A stretch of 64,000 nucleotides of DNA, from assembly GCF_000962805.1 (NCBI RefSeq), contig NZ_JZTW01000001.1, positions 62,001 to 126,000 on the forward strand, read 5' to 3'. Each line of letters starts with the position of its first letter. Position 1 is the stretch's first letter. Source of the DNA: Pseudarthrobacter chlorophenolicus. Its GTDB lineage: Bacteria > Actinomycetota > Actinomycetes > Actinomycetales > Micrococcaceae. Position numbers and translations under genes: made by a program. Positions 59,540-64,000 of this stretch are shown here, piece by piece. Below the pieces are notes generated by a model. It did not search any database. It was not told the DNA's origin and saw nothing but the letters and a program-made list of their open reading frames with translations.

Positions 59540-61066
59540 TCAGGAGCAGGTGAAGGAAATCAGCAGCATGCGCTCGAAGGGCCGGTGGCCCGTTTCCCGG
59601 CAGCCTGCTTCTGCGAAGGCGGCGAGGTTTGCCGGCGCCCCGCCCTGGCCGACATAGAGGACATTTCCGCGGCGGGCCAGGTCCCTGGCCGAAACGGGCG
59701 AGTTCACGCCCCACAGCGTTCCGGACTCGGCAGGGCTTTCGGCGAGTGCGAGGTCAGCTACGCCGTCGAAGTGTTCCGGGTAGGCCAGGGCGAGGTCGCG
59801 CAGGTACGGTTCCCCGAATACGACGGCGGCGGGCCGGGGGAGTTCCCCGTCCAGCATGCGGGCGATGCGGCGCTCTGTGTCGGCGGGTTCGTTGACCACG
59901 CTCTTGATGGTCAGTTGGGGAACCAGGCTGCAGAGGACGACGGCGGCGAGCGCCACCGGGCGCAGCCAGGCTTTCCGGGCGGGCAGCTGGGAGATGCCCA
60001 GGCCCACCAGAAGGGCGAAAGCGGGGGCGGTGAAGGTCAGGTACCTGGCCACGTAGACCGGCTGGGCCACCAGGGTGACCAGCAGGAGCCCCAGGGCCGG
60101 GAGGATGATGATGGAGAGGCCCAGGACGATGAGCGTCCTGTGCCGGCCGTGGCGCCTTGCTGCCCAGATGCCCCACACCACCAGCCCTACCTCGAGTACG
60201 CCGAGCACCAGCATGGACCCGAGGACCCACTGCGGCGGCGCGTTGTTGGTGGGCCTGTCATCGCCGTAGAAGAACTGCTTCACGGCGGCGGTCATGAGAA
60301 TCTGGGCGAGGGACCGGTTTTGGATCCAGTCCACCTGCGCCTTCTGGCCCAGCGTGTGGAGGAGGAACGGCAGCACCGTGGCCCCGGCCAGGGCGGAGGC
60401 TACCAACGTGCCGATCACCCGGCGCCGCAGGATCACCGCTGCCGCCGCGTGCGCCATCACGGCGAGGACGAAGAACATGAACATCCAGACGCCCACCGCC
60501 GCGCACAGTCCGTACAGCACCCAGTCGAGGACGCGGTTGGATTCCCAGGCCCGCAGCAGGAGCAGGGTGAGTGCCACGGCCAGCAGGGCTGTGAATGCGG
60601 ACTGCCGGGCCTCGGTGCCGGCCCAGACCATGCGGGGCAGGAAGGCCAGGACCAGGCCGGCGGCGATGCCAGCGGTGGGGGAGCCCAGCTTGCGGCCAAT
60701 GACGGTTGTTCCGGCGCAGGCCAGCCCCACGGCCAGGGCGGACGGGATCCGCATGGCGATCTCCGAGAAGCCGAACACGGACGTCCAGAAGTGCATGAAG
60801 AGGTAGTACAGCCCGTGCACCGCATCCACGGACTGCAGGAGCAGCAGCAGTTCGCCGGGTGTGCGGCGGGCGGCGGAGATGGTGGCGATCTCGTCGTCCC
60901 AGAAAGAGGGGATCCACAGGCCCACGAAGGCGACGCAGAATGCGAGGAGCCCCAGTGCGGCCGGGAGCTTCCAGCCACTAGGTGCTGCGGCGGAGTCCGG
61001 GGCCTGCCGGCGGCTCCCGAGCTGGTCCGGTGTGCCTGGGTGCGTCGCAGTCCTCTGAGTTTCCAC
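59540..61066 (-). CDS. GT-C family glycosyltransferase (GT39/PMT-like)
   Basis: 508-residue membrane protein with about 10-11 helices. The first outer loop holds WDDE, typical of polyprenol-phosphate-sugar dependent GT-C enzymes. The C-terminal 110 residues form a soluble outer domain. Sugar and acceptor unknown. It starts GTG 61066 with a weak ribosome site, between palindromes B1 and B2. Confidence 0.82.
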   Translation of the reverse strand: METQRTATHPGTPDQLGSRRQAPDSAAAPSGWKLPAALGLLAFCVAFVGLWIPSFWDDEIATISAARRTPGELLLLLQSVDAVHGLYYLFMHFWTSVFGFSEIAMRIPSALAVGLACAGTTVIGRKLGSPTAGIAAGLVLAFLPRMVWAGTEARQSAFTALLAVALTLLLLRAWESNRVLDWVLYGLCAAVGVWMFMFFVLAVMAHAAAAVILRRRVIGTLVASALAGATVLPFLLHTLGQKAQVDWIQNRSLAQILMTAAVKQFFYGDDRPTNNAPPQWVLGSMLVLGVLEVGLVVWGIWAARRHGRHRTLIVLGLSIIILPALGLLLVTLVAQPVYVARYLTFTAPAFALLVGLGISQLPARKAWLRPVALAAVVLCSLVPQLTIKSVVNEPADTERRIARMLDGELPRPAAVVFGEPYLRDLALAYPEHFDGVADLALAESPAESGTLWGVNSPVSARDLARRGNVLYVGQGGAPANLAAFAEAGCRETGHRPFERMLLISFTCS

Positions 61067-61108
61067 CCGTTGACCCTACACGGGGCGGCGCACCCAGTTT
61101 CCCGTCCT

Positions 61109-61172
61109 CCAACTAGGTAGCAGCAGATGTCCTTATGGGGGCTCAAAACGACATCTACTGCTACCCAGTTGG
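61109..61172. repeat. family B long inverted repeat, copy B2
   Basis: Imperfect copy of the family with three mismatches between arms. Its right arm overlaps the last codons and the TAG stop of the 61161 gene. Confidence 0.85.
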
Positions 61173-61535
61173 GGAGGGGAGCGCGGCGGCAACGTCCACG
61201 GCTTCTTCGAGGGTGGCCGGCATGGCGGAGTGGAAGGCAGCCAGGGCGTCGGCTCCCCGGACTCCGGAGGCAAGCACCACCACGTGGACCACGTCATCGA
61301 ACGCTGCGCTGCAGGCGAGGACATCGCCCAGCCCGTGCTGCCAGTGGGGTCCAGGTTCTCCGTGAGGTTGGAAGACCACCCACCAGCCGGCATTGCCCGC
61401 GTCCAGGAAGACGTACCCGCCGGCCGGGTGGAGTGCATACCCGTTCACGCCGCGGCCGCCGTAACCTTCCACTTCGTCGGGAGCGGCGGCGAACCTAACC
61501 CCGCTGTCCCGTTGGGGTAGATCGTCCCAGCGCAT
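61161..61535 (-). CDS. protein of unknown function (about 124 aa)
   Basis: Soluble protein with aromatic-rich strands (GYALHPAGGYVFLDAGNAGWWVVFQ) and a helical C-terminus. ATG 61535 follows GGCAGGG; ATG 61574 is also possible. The last residues (PTG) and stop are written by repeat B2. Flanked by B2 and B3. No family recognised. Confidence 0.6.
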   Translation of the reverse strand: MRWDDLPQRDSGVRFAAAPDEVEGYGGRGVNGYALHPAGGYVFLDAGNAGWWVVFQPHGEPGPHWQHGLGDVLACSAAFDDVVHVVVLASGVRGADALAAFHSAMPATLEEAVDVAAALPSPTG

Positions 61536-61642
61536 GTGCCCTGCCTTTGCCCGTGCCAACCCCTGCACGTCCATCACACGCCCGGAGGCCGGAAAAGGAG
61601 CCAGCTTGCCGGTGATTTTGACGGGTTCTTGACGCACCCCTG

Positions 61643-61704
61643 CAACTAGGTAGCAGCAGATGTCGTTATGGGGGCGCAAAACGACATCTGCTGCTACCTA
61701 GTTG
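61643..61704. repeat. family B long inverted repeat, copy B3
   Basis: Perfect 25-bp arms (61643-61667 with 61680-61704) around a 12-base loop; arm sequence is the same as in B1. It lies between the SDR stop and the 61161 gene. Confidence 0.9.
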
Positions 61705-61728
61705 GGCGAGCCTGCGGGGCAAGGGGGG

Positions 61729-62559
61729 CTAGCCGGCGATGTCGGTGCTGGTGCTGAGATCCTTCCACTGCTCCCGCTCGGCCAGCTGGGCGTCGGCCAC
61801 CATGCCGAACGCGCCGTAAGCGTCCGTGCCCAGGAGCAGCAGCGCCGGCGGATTCCCGGATTCCGCCACCGTGATGATGGCTTCCGCCGCCTTCGCAGGA
61901 TCTCCGGCCTGGTTGCCGTCCATCGTGTCGTTCTCCTTGCGCCGCTTGCCGGCCGTGTCCGCGTAGTCCCCGATCGGCGTCGCGGACTGCGTAAGCGAGC
62001 GGCCGGCGAAGTCGGTGCGGAAGGCGCCCGGTTCCACGGCGGTGACGCTGATGCCCAGCGGCTGAACCTCGTTACGGAGCGATCCGCTCAGCCCCTCCAG
62101 CGCGGCCTTCGTGGCGGAGTAATAGCCGGACCCGGCCGGGGTGATGCGAGCGCCGATGGAGGAGATGTTGAAGATCGCACCGGCTTTCCGTGCCCGCATG
62201 CCGGGCAGGACTGCCTTGATCATGTCCACCGCGCCGAAAAAGTTCGTGTCGAACAAACTCCGGATGTCGCCATCATCCGCTTCTTCAACGGCCGCGCGGT
62301 ACCCGTACCCGGCGTTGTTCACCAGCACGTCCACGCTGCCGAAGCGCTCCTCGGCCTGCCGCACCGCGTCCGCCACCTGCGCCGTGTTGGTGACGTCCAG
62401 GGGGAGGACCAGGCTGGTGTCCGGGTGGGCCGCCGCGATGTCCTCCACCGCTGAGGCGTTTCGGGCGGTGACGACGGCGTTGTGCCCGGCCGCGAGCACG
62501 GCCTGGGCCAGGGCACGGCCAAGTCCGGTGGAGCATCCTGTGATGAGCCACGTTGCCAT
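61729..62559 (-). CDS. SDR family oxidoreductase
   Basis: 276-residue NAD(P)-dependent enzyme, classical type. Cofactor motif TGCSTGLGRALA, NNAGYGY, and catalytic Ser/Tyr/Lys in ISSIGAR and YYSATKAALEG. Clade with many retinol-dehydrogenase-like bacterial proteins; substrate unknown. Lies 34 bp after the aldo/keto reductase stop, likely one operon. Confidence 0.9.
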   Translation of the reverse strand: MATWLITGCSTGLGRALAQAVLAAGHNAVVTARNASAVEDIAAAHPDTSLVLPLDVTNTAQVADAVRQAEERFGSVDVLVNNAGYGYRAAVEEADDGDIRSLFDTNFFGAVDMIKAVLPGMRARKAGAIFNISSIGARITPAGSGYYSATKAALEGLSGSLRNEVQPLGISVTAVEPGAFRTDFAGRSLTQSATPIGDYADTAGKRRKENDTMDGNQAGDPAKAAEAIITVAESGNPPALLLLGTDAYGAFGMVADAQLAEREQWKDLSTSTDIAG

Positions 62560-62593
62560 GAGGGGTTCCTTTCGAAGGGTATGTGGGGTGGGA

Positions 62594-63478
62594 TCAGGCT
62601 TCGGGGATGGGCATCGCGAACCGTTCCAGGCGCGCTTCGTCCGGGTCCGGCCCGCTGCGCCTGCCCGTATCCAGTGCGTCGATGGCCGCGATGTCCGCAG
62701 CGCTGAGTTCGAAGTCGAACACGTCGAAGTTCTCCGCGATGCGCCCCGGGTTGGTGGACTTGGGAATGGCGGAGCGGCCCTGCTGCAGGTGCCAGCGGAG
62801 CATCACCTGGGCGGGTGTCTTGCCGTGGGCCTGCCCGACGGCGGCAATCACCGGGTCTTCCATGACGTTCCGCCGGTTTTCATCGCCCCAGCCGGGGTAG
62901 AACGTGATGCCGCCGATGGGCGACCACGCCTGGGTGAGGATTCCGCTGGCCGCATCGGCCGTCTGGACGTCCGGCTGGGCGAAGTAGGGGTGCAGCTCGA
63001 TCTGGTTGACGGCCGGGACCACGTCGGTTTCCTCGAGCAGCTGCTTGAGGTGGTGCGGCATGAAGTTGCTGACGCCGATGGCCCGTACGCGTCCTTCCGC
63101 CAGCAGGGTTTCCAGGGCTTTGTACGCGGCGATGGTCTTGGCGAACCGGTCCGGCGCGGGCTGGTGCAGGATGAGCAGGTCCAGCTGTTCCACCCCGAGC
63201 TTCCCCACGGCCTTGTCCCAGGCGTGCAGGGTTTCGTCGTAGCCGTAGTCGCTGACCCACACCTTGGTTTCGATGAACACCTCGGAGCGGTCCAGGCCGG
63301 AGCGGCGGATGCCTTCGCCCACCTCGCGCTCGTTGCCGTACGCGGCGGCGGTGTCAATATGCCGGTAGCCGGCCTGGAGCGCGGACTGGACTGCCGCCGT
63401 CGTCTGTTCCGGTGGGCTTTGGAAGACGCCGAGGCCCAGGGCGGGCATGGTGACGCCGTTGTTGAGGGTGAGTTCCAT
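62594..63478 (-). CDS. aldo/keto reductase
   Basis: 294-residue NADPH-dependent TIM-barrel enzyme. Active-site segments GYRHIDTAAAYGNEREVG (Asp, Tyr), ETKVWVSDYG, LLILHQP (His) and AIPKSTNPGRIAEN (NADPH). ATG 63478 has GAAAGG seven bases upstream; ATG 63484 is too close to it. Operon with the SDR; divergent from the regulator at 63573. Confidence 0.92.
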   Translation of the reverse strand: MELTLNNGVTMPALGLGVFQSPPEQTTAAVQSALQAGYRHIDTAAAYGNEREVGEGIRRSGLDRSEVFIETKVWVSDYGYDETLHAWDKAVGKLGVEQLDLLILHQPAPDRFAKTIAAYKALETLLAEGRVRAIGVSNFMPHHLKQLLEETDVVPAVNQIELHPYFAQPDVQTADAASGILTQAWSPIGGITFYPGWGDENRRNVMEDPVIAAVGQAHGKTPAQVMLRWHLQQGRSAIPKSTNPGRIAENFDVFDFELSAADIAAIDALDTGRRSGPDPDEARLERFAMPIPEA

Positions 63479-63572
63479 GGTCATGCCTTTCACGGTATTT
63501 CGGTTTGCTGGGAAGTGGGAGGGTGTGCGGGTACCTCCCTGACATGCCGGGCCGGCGCGTACCGTGGAGGCC

Positions 63573-64000
63573 ATGACACACAGCGACGACGTGCGGAAGT
63601 TCCTGACCTCCCGCCGTGCCCGGATCACGCCGGAGGAGGCCGGGCTGCCTGCGTACGGCGGGAACAGGCGGGTGGCGGGGCTGCGCCGCGAAGAGGTGGC
63701 CATGCTCGCGGGGATGAGCATCGATTACTACATCCGGCTGGAGCGCGGGAACCTGTCCGGTGCGTCGGACAGTGTCCTGGAAGCCCTGGCACGGGCGCTT
63801 CAGCTGGACGACGCCGAGACGGCCCACCTGTTCGACCTGGCCCGGGCAGCCACCGCGGCGCCCCGGGTTCGGCGCAAGCGGAGCCCGCAGACGGTGCGGC
63901 CCAGCGTTCAGCGCATCCTGGATGCCATTACGACGGCGCCGGCCTGGGTCCGGAACGACCGCGGCGATGTCCTGGCCTCCAATGAGCTTGGCCGGGCGCT
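63573..64000 (+). CDS. XRE-type regulator with MmyB-like ligand domain (truncated by window)
   Basis: 142 residues visible. The helix-turn-helix covers about 35-75 (RVAGLRREEVAMLAGMSIDYYIRLERGN), followed by the start of the MmyB-like ligand-binding domain (SVQRILDAITTAPAWVRNDRGDVLASN). Divergent from the AKR-SDR pair, 94 bp away, which it probably controls. The rest lies past the right edge. Confidence 0.87.
   Translation, partial: MTHSDDVRKFLTSRRARITPEEAGLPAYGGNRRVAGLRREEVAMLAGMSIDYYIRLERGNLSGASDSVLEALARALQLDDAETAHLFDLARAATAAPRVRRKRSPQTVRPSVQRILDAITTAPAWVRNDRGDVLASNELGRA

Noticed and set aside
59451-61704. Insertion sequence with terminal inverted repeats
   Set aside because: Each palindrome is complete on its own, the DNA between them holds ordinary genes, and no transposase or target duplication was seen.

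Overview
The window reads as chromosomal DNA from a high-GC Gram-positive actinobacterium, most likely Micrococcaceae (Arthrobacter or Pseudarthrobacter type). This rests on strong GC codon bias, frequent GTG and TTG starts, ANTAR regulators, a sortase-E style LANTG anchor, PaaR-type TetR control of phenylacetate genes, and small families typical of that group (DUF6480, DUF6153, CsbD, SPW). No rRNA, tRNA, phage, insertion sequence or CRISPR array was seen. The genus is an inference.

Layout. 0-6.7 kb: an NRAMP manganese transporter with an MntR-like operator, an amino-acid permease, a dienelactone-hydrolase-like enzyme, a Y-family polymerase, CsbD, an SRPBCC protein and a pentapeptide-repeat protein. 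6.7-22.8 kb: phenylacetate/aromatic catabolism in three blocks (thiolase-hydratase-dehydrogenase; MenI-like thioesterase divergent from paaZ; paaI-paaK-paaR). Four matching TetR-type operators tie the blocks together. Between them lie a secreted LANTG-anchored S1 protease coupled to a tyrosine phosphatase, a DUF4397 protein, a lipoprotein and small proteins. 22.8-28.7 kb: pta and ackA, split by a small acidic gene on the other strand, then a type II sulfide:quinone oxidoreductase paired with a DUF2945 protein.

28.9-38.3 kb: an S9 peptidase, Hsp20, NAD(P)HX dehydratase, a histidine phosphatase, a Tat-exported PhoD phosphatase, an LCP cell-wall ligase and a low-molecular-weight tyrosine phosphatase. 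38.4-42 kb: a copper-resistance operon (CPH-type P-ATPase, DUF6153, DUF305) behind a near-consensus promoter with a CsoR box in its spacer. 42-53 kb: three ANTAR regulators, NhaA, thioredoxin reductase, ChrA, a two-unit DUF1540 protein and a YbdK-type ligase. 53-64 kb: a cupin, a membrane-anchored hydrolase, a CDP-alcohol phosphatidyltransferase, a PadR-DUF1048-ABC exporter operon, FetB, a GT-C glycosyltransferase, an SDR, an aldo/keto reductase and a truncated MmyB-like regulator.

The most unusual content is non-coding. Two unrelated families of long near-perfect inverted repeats occur: family A at about 18.1, 31.2 and 46.7 kb, and family B three times between 59.4 and 61.7 kb. A third, more diverged repeat is present at 36.2 and 49.2 kb, the second copy next to a 19-bp tandem repeat. 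No clearly new defence or biosynthetic system was found. The best leads are these palindromic families, the distributed PaaR regulon, and the phosphatase-protease and copper modules.
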